DNA of 64,000 nucleotides from Pseudoips prasinana (GCA_951640165.1 OX621251.1:32078893-32142892); one strand, 5' to 3'; positions 31,632 through 42,042 are shown, counted from the stretch's first letter. Translations and numbers: made by a program. Notes: generated by a model not told the origin, from the letters alone.

Positions 31632-31826
31632 TTTGTACCTACTAAATAATTAAAATACAAAACTTATGTTTACATGTTTCTTGCTATTCTGTTAATACGA
31701 TAAGGAAGAGCGGAGCCTCCTGACACAGGCATATTTACATGCTTAACAGGAGACTCCAGCAACTAATTATAAGATGAAATATGTTAAAGAAATAAAGATT
31801 TTTTTGTAAAAAAAAAAAAAAAAAAG
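31368..31826 (+). mobile_element. Jockey-like LINE copy with a large internal deletion
   Basis: The 5' part encodes EDAVTSLSTLVVEQL and the motif A region CLSVFIDLKKAFDTVSLPIL. The DNA then jumps to a CA-repeat-bearing 3' UTR (AAGAGCGGAGCCTCCTGACA) and an A tail at 31809-31826. YADD, thumb and C-terminus are gone, so it is not functional. It shares its 3' UTR with 17540-17927. Confidence 0.7.
31593..31630. repeat. (CA)n microsatellite
   Basis: An almost pure CA tract of about 38 bp within the Jockey-like 3' UTR. The other copy has a shorter, imperfect tract in the same place. Confidence 0.95.
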
Positions 31827-31927
31827 TGTCTTAACATCGCAATGTCATATATTATTATGAACGTTTTACGAGAAAAATAAACCATATTTTCATTTATTTG
31901 AAAATATTTATCGACTTAGCGATAATA

Positions 31928-32257
31928 TCTATATATACATATAATAAAATCGTAGAAAAGTCAAAACTGTACATTGAATATTTTTTTAAAGGATACTTGG
32001 GGCGTGACCTACAATCGATATCGAAGCCAAAAATATGGTTTTTAGAATTTTTGTCTGTTTATCTGTTTGTCTGTATGTATGTCCGGGCTAAACTCAAAAT
32101 GTACTGCATGGATTTACTTAAAACTCGGCATGAATATTACTAAGAGGTCGGGTCAACATTTAGGCTACATTATCACGCTATCACCTACGGGGGAGGAGCT
32201 GTAATCATTTATAAAGTTCAACGCGGCCGCGCGGGTAAAACCAAGGGGCACTGCTAG
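31928..32257 (+). mobile_element. Hel-1 non-autonomous Helitron
   Basis: It starts TCTATATATACATATAATAA after an A and ends CACTGCTAG before a T. About 8 bp of extra GCGGCC-type sequence lies near the hairpin. Confidence 0.8.
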
Positions 32258-32484
32258 TCATAGATATTTAAAAACTCGCTTCAGCTTCTGCCTTATTTCC
32301 AACTTAAATCTATGAGTCACAAAATTCTCCGTTATCAAAAAGCCCTTTGTTATGAATCGCACACTAAAATGTGGTGCAACGAACTTATCACAAAGCGACG
32401 CGTTGCAACAAAATATTTGCACAGTTGTTTATCGAACGCGCTGTAATAGACAAAGGTTTTTTGATACGTTATTCGGGATTCGGT

Positions 32485-32560
32485 GGACTTTGATCAGTGT
32501 AGCCTTTGACTACACTGTACAGTGTAGTCTTTGACTACACTACACTGTACAGTGTACTGA
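32485..32560. repeat. Clustered short palindromes
   Basis: CTACACTGTACAGTGTAG is a perfect 18-bp palindrome. It is followed by a second ACTACACTGTACAGTGTA copy, with TTTGACTACACT repeated twice. It looks like local duplication of a hairpin. Confidence 0.75.
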
Positions 32561-32561
32561 C

Positions 32562-32780
32562 ACGTCAATTGTCCGTGAGTTATTTAACATGGTTCCATCA
32601 TAAAACCAGCGCTGCAACAGTTAATGGTGCAGCTAGTGCTAAGATGGGACCAATTCGGACTCGCACAGATAACAATTAAGGACTTCTGTTTGTGCAACTT
32701 TTTTTTTTTTAATGAATTTATTATTATTATCTGTGTCAGTTTACTGAATAAATGTATTTTCTTTCTTTCTTTTCATTGCT
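32562..32780 (+). repeat. LINE-like 3' end with (TTTC)n tail
   Basis: Second copy of the 2680-2948 end: GGTTCCATCATAAAACCAGC, TTACTGAATAAATG, then TTTCTTTCTTTC. No coding part is present. Confidence 0.6.
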
Positions 32781-33805
32781 GGTCGGTCACGTCACTTCCG
32801 TACCCAAAGCCTTCCTGCTGCAGGTATGTACGTGACGTAAAATGTTACGATTTGATGCTAATCTGTCTATATTTATGTATTCTATTGTACTGCAGATAAG
32901 AGAAGACCTAATTCTTAGCATTCCATGTATTCACCGTGCGGAAACTTGGCCCATCGCATGGTAGAGGAGGAAACACTCGACAGAGTCTGAGACTTGCGAC
33001 TCAGGTGTAGGTTTAAGGGGGTCCCCTGTGATACATCAACGCTCACCTTCTCTGTCTCTCAGTGTACCCCCATCTTCCTAGCCAATATTTGGTATGATTC
33101 GAACAATGCCGCTTTGGATACTCGTTTTTATATAGAACATACGGAAGTTATAATTTTCTTCAGTTCGTGATAATCCCAGGTCTTTTAATAGGTTATAGAG
33201 GGATTTATTTATTTGGACAACCAGTAGTTATTAATTTGTTTCTTAAGTCATGATTATTAAGTACACAATTATAATTAAATGCACAACATTTTAAGGTGTC
33301 ACCGCATGCGCATAAAATCATAATAGTGACACATAAAGGAACGTAAAATTAAATTAAATAAAACATACTACATAAAACAAATAAAATTAAACATATTTTT
33401 AACATAACAAAAATTAAAACATATTTATAATCAACTCAAGCAAATAACTGAAACACATTCTTATACTAAATAAAAAAAAATACTATTTACACTAATATAA
33501 AACTAATTAAAGCCTACTTAATAGACTCAAGTCATTTTTTTCAAGGGATTTCGCTGGTATACCCCTCGCATCCACTTCCACGGCATATATATTAACCATA
33601 AAGCCGTTTCTGGTTAATTCATTTGATAAGTCGTAATACTTGTTTGTCTTGAACGCGTGATATTTAGGGATGTTGGTTTCCCACGGTACGGTAAGCTCTA
33701 TGCGCACAACATCAAATATAAATCCTACTCCGACAAGGTTTTACTGGAAAAGAACTCAGCACATCATCAGCCTGGTATAGTCCACTCCTGGACATAGCCT
33801 TCCCC
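32781..33805. other. Spacer, no gene seen
   Basis: A segment around 32930-33080 (TAGAGGAGGAAACACTCGAC) is GC-richer but has no frame. An RTE-like CATCATCAGCC scrap lies at 33762. Otherwise it is AT-rich. Confidence 0.35.
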
Positions 33806-34020
33806 TAAAGTAGTAAAAATATTAGACTTAAACTAGATAATTAAACTTAAACATAATCTCTTGACAATAACTTGATACGAGCTAGCTAAATGTCATTGCT
33901 ATTATAAAATAAATTTTATAAATGTTTAATACAATGTGTACCTAAATATCTATGTTACTAAAAATAATAATGTATACAACTATATTACTACAAACATGTT
34001 CTGACTATTTATTTTTTATT
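33806..34020 (+). repeat. LINE-T 3' end
   Basis: It has GTAGTAAAAATATTAGACTT, AACTTGATACGAGCTAGCTA, GTGTACCTAAATATCTATGT and AAACATGTTCTGACTATTTA, then a T-rich end. A Hel-1 element starts 18 bp later. Confidence 0.65.
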
Positions 34021-34037
34021 TAAATTATTATTTATTA

Positions 34038-34358
34038 CTAGCTGTGCCCCGCGGTTTTACCCGCGTTAAATTTTATAAATTATCACAGCTCCTCCCTCGT
34101 AGATGGTAGCGTGATAATATGTAGTCTATATGTTGACCCGACCTTTTAGTAATATTCATGCAAATTTTGAAGTAAATCCGTGCAGTATATTTGGAGTTTA
34201 GCCCGGACATACATATAGACAAACAGACACACAGACAAAAATTCTAAAAACTATATTTTTGGCTTCGATATCCATAGTAGATGACGCGCCAAGTATCCTT
34301 TCAAAAAAATATTCAATGTGCAGTTTTGACTTTCCTACGATTTTATTATATGTATAGA
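34038..34358 (-). mobile_element. Hel-1 non-autonomous Helitron, full-length
   Basis: CTAG at 34038-34041, hairpin CCGCGG..CCGCG just inside, and the complement of TCTATACATATAATAAA ending at 34358 before a T. Confidence 0.88.
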
Positions 34359-34620
34359 TTTTATTTTAAAGGTGTCTATAACGTTGTCATTTTGAAGGGT
34401 TTGCCGTAGTCACCGCGTTTGGCATGCGAGATGGCGACCACAGTTCGGTGATAACTATAGTACACAGGTGGCCCTGCTGCCCGACTACCTGGTGTATCCC
34501 TTAGTCCCTTTTTACGACACCCACGGGATGGTACAGGGTAGCCCAGTTATTCGTTCTAGGCTGGGTACGACACTGCTTAACCTGTTACATAGAACTCATA
34601 ATTTGTACAACAATTTTCTT

Positions 34621-34921
34621 TATGTTTTTTTTTTATATTTATATCAGTGGGCGACAAACGAGGTCACCTGATGGTAAGTGATCTCCGCCGCCCATGGACA
34701 CCAGAGGAGTCGCGAGTGGGTTGCCGGCCTTTTAGAGTCAGCAAACAAGTGATGCTGACCCTTCCCTCACCCCAATGAGCTCTGGCGACCTTACTCACAC
34801 TCGGAAGCACAACATTAAAATTATTAATGTTATTATTAAGGAATGTCTTCTGTAAGGTGGAGGTACTTCCCCAGTCGGGCTGCTCTTTGAGCGAATGAAC
34901 GCTGTGCCCTACCTCTCTTAT
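34621..34921 (+). repeat. Rep-M repeat
   Basis: It begins near ATCAGTGGGCGACAAACGAG, has GTCACCTGATGGTAAGTGAT and GTTGCCGGCC, and ends CGCTGTGCCCTACCTCTC. From 34774 on it belongs to the tandem duplication. Confidence 0.65.
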
Positions 34922-35068
34922 TTATTTTCTGTCTATGTATAGTAAAGAATAAAGGACTCTAAGGTTATAGCAGATGGCGTCGAGGATAAAAGAAACTAGG
35001 ACAACAGTTACGATAGAATATGGATAATACGGAGTAAGCATCAAATATACATATTCATTCTTTACGTA

Positions 35069-35203
35069 CAGATGCCAGCACATCAAGCTACCTCAATCTG
35101 TCAAATTTGCCCAGTTGAAAGTGAACCTTTTGCTTATGTGCTAAAGTTGCGAATGTATAAAAGGAATTTGACAGATTGTGGTAGCTGGAAGTGTTGGCGT
35201 CTG
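35069..35203. mobile_element. Small MITE, TA-flanked (copy 1)
   Basis: The 135-bp element starts CAGATGCCAGCACATC and ends with the near-complement (37-bp arms with a few mismatches). TA stands on both sides, which fits a Tc1/mariner-type MITE. There is no coding sequence. Confidence 0.75.
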
Positions 35204-35767
35204 TACATTATATAATTGTTATGACTTGATAAATGATCAAAACATGCAGATTAAAATATATTTTTGGGAGTTAATTTATATCTCACTATATTTTACATTC
35301 ATAAAGTTTGCACATTGAAAATACAAAACTCCATCACTATTTGCAATATATAAACTTTTCATTCTTCGCAGTGATATGGTACATACATAACCATACATCA
35401 TAGTCAAAATTAGGGTTGCCATGTGTTTGAGATTCCCCGGATTTGTCCCAGTTTAGAGGGCTCCCGGGGAACGACCAGGAGAGATTCCATTTACAAATGA
35501 GCTCTGGCGACCTTACTCATACTCGCAAACACAACATTAAAATTATTAATGTTATTATTAAAGAATGTCTTCTGTAAGGTGGAGGTACTTCCCCAGTCGG
35601 GCTGCTCTTTGAGCGAATGAACGCTGTGCCCTACCTCTCTTATTTATTTTCTGTCTATGTATAGTAAAGAACAAAGGATCCTAAATTTATCGATTTACAG
35701 TTACAATAAAACATGGATAATACGGAATAAACATAACAAATATACATAACTATTCATTCTTTACGTA

Positions 35768-35902
35768 CAGATGCCAGCACATCAAGCTACCTCAATCTGT
35801 CAAATTTGCCCAGTTGAAAGTGAACCTTTTGCTTATGTGCTAAAGTTGCGAATGTATAAAAGGAATTTGACAGATTGTGGTAGCTGGAAGTGATGGCGTC
35901 TG
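35768..35902. mobile_element. Small MITE, TA-flanked (copy 2)
   Basis: It is the same length and ends as copy 1, within unit 2 of the duplication. It arose by duplication of the region, not by independent insertion. Confidence 0.75.
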
Positions 35903-36356
35903 TACATTATATAATTGTTATGACTTGATAAATGATCAAAACATGCAGAGTAAAATATATTTTTGGGAGTTAATTTATATCTCACTATATTTTATATTCA
36001 TAAAGTTTGCACATTGAAAATACAAAACTCCATCACTATTTCCAATATATAAACTTTTCATTCTTTGCAATGATATGGTACATACATAACCATATATCAT
36101 AGTCAAAATTAGGGTTGCCATGTGTTTGAGATTCCAGGATTTGTCCTAGTTTAGAGAGCTCCCGGGGAACGACCAGGTGGGATTCCATTTACAAATGACG
36201 TTTACAGTTATTGTAGGAGGTTCTATTGCTTTATTAGAAAACTGCGGTAATTATAATATGAATATCGGTTGCCATAATCCCCATGTTTACCAGGCGTGTT
36301 GGCGATCGCACTGCTGGCCATTTTCTGGTATATAGATTTAAAGAACTTTATTTCTC

Positions 36357-36658
36357 AATAGCTGTGACTCGCGGTTTTACCGGCGTTAAACTTTATAAAT
36401 TATCACAGCTCGTCCCCCGTAGGTTAGCGTGATAATATGTTGACCCGACCTCTTTGTAATATTCATGCCAAAAATTAAGGAAATTCATGCAGTACTCTTT
36501 GAGTTTAGCCCGGACATACATACAGACAAACAGAACAAAAATTCTAAAAACTATATTTTTGGCTTCGATATCTATTGTAGATCACGCCCCAAGTTTCCTT
36601 TTAAAACAATATTCAATGTACAGTTTTGACTTTCCTACGATTTTATTATATGTATAGG
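36357..36658 (-). mobile_element. Hel-1, ends mutated
   Basis: The body is the usual one (TCACAGCTCGTCCCCCGTAG, TACATACAGACAAACAGA). The terminal CTAG reads ATAG and the other end GG instead of GA, so it is an older copy. Confidence 0.75.
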
Positions 36659-37087
36659 TAAGAACTTTACAGCTCGCTTGAATGAGATACACAGTTATAT
36701 ATTTATCATGCATAAATTTAATCAACGTGGTTACATCAAATTTAGATTAAAACTTCATAAATATTTCATTTCAACGTGCACAGTTCACGATACTTTAAAA
36801 TATGAATATAAAATAAATAACACAAAAATGATCTATTAATCAATTAACTAATTCATTGCATACCAGAATAAATATCAAAAATGATCAAAAATGATTAAAA
36901 TAAATGGACAAATACATAGTACCTCGGCTCGACTTGTACGACCCAAAGGGAAGACATATTACATCTCTTCCTTTTGGGGCGTATAATATCATTTATATAT
37001 ATTCTCTAATTGTAATACGAAGAATAGTACACCTAACATATTATCGCTGTATCACCCAAAGGTCGACTAAAAATACGAGGTATTCTT
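36659..37087. other. AT-rich spacer, no gene seen
   Basis: The 75-codon frame at 36904-37131 runs into Rep-M and shows no known motif. Confidence 0.3.
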
Positions 37088-37384
37088 TTTTTTATGTCAC
37101 AGGGCAACAAACGAGCAAGTGGGTCACCTGATGGTAAGTGATTACCGCCGCCCATGTACACTCGCGACACCAGTGGAAATGCGGGTGCGTTGCCGGCCTG
37201 TAAAAGAGTCAGCAAATAAGTGTCGCTAACCGTTCCCCACAACCCGATGAGCTCTAGCGACCTAACTCACACGCAGAAACACGACAATAAAGTTATTAAA
37301 TTATTAAGGAATGTCTTCTGTAAAGTGGAGGTACTTCCCTTGTCGGACTGCTCTTTGAGCCTTTGAACGCAGTGCCCTACCTTG
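37088..37384 (+). repeat. Rep-M repeat
   Basis: It has TTTATGTCACAGGGCAACAA, GGGTCACCTGATGGTAAGTG, GGTGCGTTGCCGGCCTGTAA and the end CGCAGTGCCCTACC. It is full-length for the family. Confidence 0.7.
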
Positions 37385-37954
37385 ATAAAAACTCACACTT
37401 TTTGTCCTGTATGTCAGAATTTAGAGCTGGCAACCCTAGAAATAATACGCAACACGATATTCAGTAACATTACCAACATTTCAATGAATTATTTACTTGT
37501 TCGTATCTCGATATTTGTATACATTGGACGCATGACATCGATTTCCCCGATATAATATTTTCATAGCCGGGCTCCTAAATCACGGTTTACCAAGTTATTT
37601 CCAAGGAAAATGTCTTTTATAGCTTATTTAGAATATTCTTTTATGCCATAAAATTTTCAGACGAGTCGCCTATGTGCGGTTAGAATAAGGTATGTAGTAC
37701 CTAGGCTTTGACTTAGCGTCTGCTCTTTATATTAGAGAGATTAAAAAGCTTCTGCATTTTAGTTATTATTGTAACAAATATTACTAATGAATACATTGAA
37801 AACTAATAATATAAGTTTTGACATTTGTATTAACTTACATTTTAACATCCGCATAGATGAAACAAATTATCTCTCAAGTCCTTCTCAAAATTTTTAGTTT
37901 CTAGATGTAAATATAGCAACGAAAACTGTGACTCGTCTTCATAATTTCAAACAT
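37385..37954. other. Spacer, no feature seen
   Basis: It is AT-rich with no repeat recognised. Confidence 0.35.
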
Positions 37955-38030
37955 AGTTCATCATCATCATTATCATCATCACCATATCAGTCGAAACACG
38001 GCCACTGCTGGACAAAGGCCTCCACATACT
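37955..38030 (-). repeat. RTE LINE tail fragment
   Basis: An imperfect (CAT)n, then CATATCAGTCGAAACACGGC and GCTGGACAAAGGCCTCC, is the complement of the RTE 3' end. Confidence 0.65.
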
Positions 38031-38052
38031 TCATACTATCAATCAATTAAAA

Positions 38053-38504
38053 TCCTACTAATATTATAAAGGCGAAAGTTTGTGAGTATGGATTTATAGA
38101 TGTAAGGATGTCTGTTACTCTTCCTCGCATAGACTACTGAACGGATTTTGATGATACTTTGTAATAATATATCAGAACTAGCTGTGCCCCGCGGTTTTAC
38201 CCGCGTTTTTTATAAATTATCACAGCCCCACCCCCGTAGGTGATAGCGTGATAATATGTTGACCCGACCTCTTAGTAATATTCATGCAAAATTTGAAGTA
38301 AATCCATGCAGTACTTTTTGAGTTTAGCCCGGACATACATACAGACCAACAGATAAACAGACAAAAATTCTAAAAACTATTTTTTTGGCTTCGATGTCGA
38401 TTGTAGATCACGCCCCAAGTATCCTTTTTAAATAACATTCAATGTACAGTTTTGACATTCCTACGATTTTATTATATGTATAGATAACACATAGGTGATC
38501 TATA
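38053..38504 (+). mobile_element. Hel-2 copy, split by Hel-1
   Basis: Hel-2 starts TCCTACTAATATTATAAAGG and reads to ATATATCAGAA at 38177. After the Hel-1 block it resumes with TAACACATAGGTGATC at 38485. The uninterrupted family reads ATCAGAATAACACATAGG. Its 3' half is lost. Confidence 0.75.
38178..38484 (-). mobile_element. Hel-1 inserted in Hel-2
   Basis: CTAG at 38178-38181 after an A, ending at the complement of TCTATACATA before a T. The junction with the host element is exact, with no duplication, as Helitron transposition predicts. Confidence 0.88.
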
Positions 38505-38825
38505 TCTATACATATAATAAAATCCTAGGAAAGTCAAAACTGTACATTGAATATTTTTTTTAAAGAATACTTGGGGCGTGATCTACAATCGATATCGAAG
38601 CCAAAAATATAGTTTTTAGAATTTTTGTCTGTGTGTCTGTTTGTCTGTATGTATGTCCGGGCTAAACTCAAAAAGTACTATATGGATTTACTTAAAATTT
38701 TGCATGAATATTAATAAGAGGTCAGGTTAATATAAAGGCTACATATTATCACGCTACCACCAACGGGGGAGGAGTTATCATAATTTATAAAATTTTACGC
38801 GGGTAAAACCGCGGGGCACAGCTAG
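38505..38825 (+). mobile_element. Hel-1, sense copy
   Basis: It starts TCTATACATATAATAAAATC and ends GGCACAGCTAG with the hairpin CGCGG/CCGCG. It lies 20 bp from an opposite copy, so the two have their 5' ends facing each other. Confidence 0.88.
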
Positions 38826-39217
38826 TAATTAATAAACTAAGGTAAACTTTGCGACTCATTACACTTGGACAATATAATGATATTTGAATAAGTTTAGAGG
38901 TGTAAAAGACAGAATCACTAGCAATCTATATATTAAATGTTATATATAAGTTATCAACAAAGGAATTGGAATAAAATTGAGCAATAAATAATATTCAGTA
39001 ATAAGAAAATTTGAATATAATAATAACAAAGCATGTTAGTGCCTACATTTTGATTCCAATTTACGTACATGTTCTCCGAGGGATATGAGGTAGGTATAAC
39101 ATAATATATAAATAAAGTAGAAACAGAGTCTGTCTGACTAAGGACCTGCTTGCAACGATCCAAATGTAGGAATAAGAATTCGAAATTACAAAAATCGTTG
39201 TTTGTAAATACATAATT
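38826..39217. other. AT-rich spacer, no feature seen
   Basis: No repeat or frame is recognised. Confidence 0.35.
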
Positions 39218-39482
39218 GACTGCCTGTTGGCGTGGTTGGCAAATGCTTGCTTTTCACGCCGGAGGTCGTGGGTTCGATTCCTACCCAGGACAGATATTTG
39301 TGTGCATGAACATGTCTGTTTGTCCTGAGTCTGGGTGTATTTATCTATACAAGCATTTATTTACAAAAGAAAAGTAGTATAAGTAGTATATCAGATATCT
39401 GGTTCCCATAGTACAAGCTGTGCTTAGTTTGGGATCAGATGGCCGTGTGTAAATAATGTCCAAGGATATTATTATAATATCT
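39218..39482 (+). repeat. SINE-B, full-length
   Basis: It has the head CTGTTGGCGTGGTTGGCAAA, the B-box GGTTCGATTCC, the body GTGCATGAACATGTCTGTTT and TGCTTAGTTTGGGATCAGAT, and the end GGATATTATTATAATAT. Confidence 0.85.
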
Positions 39483-39714
39483 ATTTGTATGTGAGATAAA
39501 TATGGTCTATGACTGCTTTATTAAAATAATGCTTTGTGACTATAATAATTTAAGAATTATTAGTTTTATATTGTATTTTAATTATGTTAATAACCGACGA
39601 AGTGCGACTCAGTCGCCCGTGAATGTTGAACTTTGAAGTGTACCTACTATCGTAGAAGTAGCTTATCGAACAAAAAGAAATCACGTTACTTTTTAGTACC
39701 CTTTTGATTATAAA

Positions 39715-40200
39715 TAAATAATAAAAAAGGTTTTTATTCACGTAGACTTTAAAAAAGCGCTTGTAAATAGTCATTACATAGTAATATAGTTAACTAGGTG
39801 TGCCCTGCGGTTTTACCCGCGTAAAATTTTAAAAATGATCACAGCTCCTCTCCCGTAGGTGATAGCGTGATAATATGTAGCCTATATGTTAACCCGACCT
39901 CTTCGTAATATTCATGCAAAATTTGAAGTAAATCCATGCAGTACTTTTTAAGTTTTGCCCGGACATACATACAGACAAACAGACACACAGACAAAAATTC
40001 AAAAAACTATATTTTTGGCTTCGATATCGATTATAGATCACGCCCCAAGTATCCTTTAAAAAAATATTCAATGTACAGTTTTGACTTTCCTACGATTTTA
40101 TTATATGTATAGATTATATTTCATTATTTCTAGTTACATATAGTTACATATAATATGAAAAAAAAAAAACAATCCGTGTACCTAAATATCTACTTAGGTA
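39715..40200 (-). repeat. LINE-T tail, split by Hel-1
   Basis: It begins with the tail complement AATAAAAAAGGTTTTTATTC and AAAGCGCTTGTAAATAGTCA, breaks at 39793, and resumes at 40114 with TATTTCTAGTTACATA. Confidence 0.6.
39794..40113 (-). mobile_element. Hel-1 inserted in LINE-T
   Basis: CTAG at 39794 after an A, and the complement of TCTATACATATAATAAA ending at 40113 before a T. It is full-length. Confidence 0.87.
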
Positions 40201-40224
40201 GTACACGGATTGTTTTTTTTTTCA
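40157..40224. repeat. Strong hairpin of LINE-T tail sequence
   Basis: GAAAAAAAAAAAACAATCCG, then TGTACCTAA, pairs with TTAGGTAGTACACGGATTG followed by a T run. The stem is about 28 bp with a 3-bp bulge and a short loop. It looks like two inverted LINE-T end pieces. Confidence 0.75.
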
Positions 40225-40249
40225 AAACAACATCGCCCGCACAAATAAT

Positions 40250-40425
40250 AAATCCCTGTGTCGCGGGGTACTTTAAAAACATATAATAGACGGACACAAA
40301 TTACATCCAGACTCAGAACAACTGTTTATGGATCACACAAATAGTTGCCCAGCCCGGGACTCGAACCCGCGACATGAAGCAGCGAGGCGACTCACTTAGG
40401 CGCTGCGCCACACGTGAAGTCTTAT
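40250..40425 (-). repeat. SINE-C, reverse copy
   Basis: It has the complement of the body end (CCCTGTGTCGCGGGGTACTT) and of the head (GGGACTCGAACCCGCGACAT, CAGCGAGGCGACTCACTTAG). Confidence 0.7.
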
Positions 40426-40578
40426 TCATTATAAGTTTTATATTGTATTTTAATTATATTAGTAACTGACGAAGTGAGAGTCAAGTCGTACGCGAAGTGT
40501 TGAACTTTGAAGTGTACTATCGTAGAAGAAGGTAATCGAACAAAAAGTAATCACGTTACTTTTAAGTGCCCTTTTGAT

Positions 40579-40840
40579 TTTTAAACTTTTTTTTTTGTTG
40601 TGTTACCCGCAATATGTCAACACACTCTGTTATACTGGCTCCCTATTACGATTCACATAACATACTGTTATCAAGTACTCAATAGCCGCGCAATGGTTAT
40701 GACGTAGCTTCTATGTTATAATACTATTTTTACACTCTAATTATTTATTTGATTAGTGATTATCATTTTATTAATTACTATAATAATTTTACATCTTAAA
40801 ACTGTTATTAATCGATATTAGACTTGTCTCAACTCAAACG
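40579..40840. other. Spacer, no feature seen
   Basis: No repeat or frame is recognised. Confidence 0.3.
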
Positions 40841-41090
40841 GTCGCCATAGCCTAGTTGGTAGTGCTCCTGCCTACGAAGCTGGTGGTCCTGGGTTCAAAT
40901 CCCGGTAAGTGCAAATATTTGTGTGATGAGCACGAATATTTGTTTCTGAGTCATGGATGTTTTCTATGTATATAAGTATTTATCTATCTATATAAGTATG
41001 TATATCGTCGCCTGGTACCCATAGTACAAGCTTTGCTTAGTTTGGGGCTAGGATGATCTGTGTGACATTGTCCGCAGATATTCTATATTC
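40841..41090 (+). repeat. SINE-A, full-length
   Basis: It has the head CGGTCGCCATAGCCTAGTTG, the B-box GGTTCAAATCC with one change, the complete body and the end GACATTGTCCGCAGATATTC. Confidence 0.88.
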
Positions 41091-41380
41091 TTATTCTCAA
41101 ATGGGTGTCACTGATAAAAATATAAATAGGGTAGGAGAATTATTAAAGAGGCATTCTTTGTACGACGGTAGATGAGAACGTTACTCTGTTCGATTAAATA
41201 TTGTGTGTGGAAAATATCTCGGAGTTTTAATGTGCAGAACCTACGAGTGCGTAATAATACACAGTATGGACAGCAGCTTAGTTCGCAGGTGCCGTTGGCA
41301 ACGTTTGGACACGGAAAACTAAAAAATTTACTGAGCCTTAACGGCTTCTTTTTCGGGTTGGTACGCGAGGAGTAAAACAC

Positions 41381-41780
41381 TTATTACTAAGACTCTGCTG
41401 TCTGTCTGTTTGTCCGTCTGTTACCAGACTGTATCTTATGAACCATGATAGTTATAGACGGTTGAAATTTTCACAGATGATGTATTACTACATAATATTA
41501 TAGGGAGCCCAAAAAACTTACGTGATTTTTGTTCCTTTTATAGATAACTAGCTATGTCCCGCGGGTTTATCCGCGTTAAATTTTATAAATTCTAACCTAT
41601 GAGTATTCGGATACACAAGCTATAATTACTACAAGGTTTAATCAAAATCCGTCCGGTAGTTTTTGCGTGAAAGAGTAATAAACATACACGCTCACACACT
41701 CACAAACTTTCGCCTTTATAATATTAATGTGATGGTACGTAACCTGTGTGCGCAAATTCGACTCGCACTTGGCCGGTTTT
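41381..41780 (+). repeat. Dispersed repeat split by Hel-2
   Basis: It has CTGTCTGTCTGTTTGTCCGT, GGTTGAAATTTTCACAGATG and AGGGAGCCC, then after the Helitron TGGTACGTAACCTGTGTGCG and GACTCGCACTTGGCCGGTTT. The two halves together resemble a repeat common in lepidopteran DNA; this is from memory, not checked. Confidence 0.5.
41548..41732 (-). mobile_element. Hel-2 inserted in a dispersed repeat
   Basis: It begins CTAGCTATGTCCCGCGGGTT, has TTTTTGCGTGAAAGAGTAAT and TCACAAACTTTCGCCTTTAT, and ends AATATTAATGTGA before a T. Confidence 0.75.
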
Positions 41781-42042
41781 ATTTTGAACAGTGTTCATTG
41801 GTCAGTTTCAGCTCGTAAAGCGGCTTTTCAAAACATATTTAGTTTATTTGCCGGGGCCGTGAATAATATGATAACTATAATTACATAACAGTAGCCAGTA
41901 CATTACTTAATTTGTAAGTCAGACTGTGGGAGTTTACCTTTCGTCTGTAAAGTTTTTGATTCCCTAGATCCCCGTGGTCAGCTTTTGTACAGCATATGAA
42001 ATACAGACAGCTGTTTAAATAATAATGTTTCAATAATAATAA

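Larger units (their letters stand above)
31160..31885 (+). repeat. R1-clade LINE 3' UTR, split by a Jockey-like insertion
   Basis: CATGCAAGATTGGAGATTGC and TCCGGCTCTTTCTAAA (to about 31367) pair with 667-1000. ACATCGCAATGTCATATATT onward (31832-31885) pairs with 1018-1062. The Jockey-like copy lies between them. Confidence 0.55.
34774..36198. repeat. Direct tandem duplication of about 720 bp
   Basis: Unit 1 (34774-35495) and unit 2 (35496-36198) both begin AATGAGCTCTGGCGACCTTA and both end in ATTCCATTTACAAATG. They share long identical stretches, for example from TTTACGTACAGATGCCAGCA to ATGATCAAAACATGCAG. They differ mainly by a replaced patch of about 60 bp near 34965 and 35680. Each holds a Rep-M 3' half and one small MITE. 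No gene is included. Confidence 0.9.
39552..40578. repeat. Direct repeats of about 160 bp around an inserted block
   Basis: The copies at 39552-39712 and 40429-40578 share TTTTATATTGTATTTTAATT, TGTTGAACTTTGAAGTGTAC and CCCTTTTGATT. The 716 bp between hold a LINE-T tail, a Hel-1, a hairpin and SINE-C. The repeats are far too long to be a target-site duplication. They may be LTR-like ends or a local duplication; no TG..CA border or polyprotein frame is seen. Confidence 0.6.
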
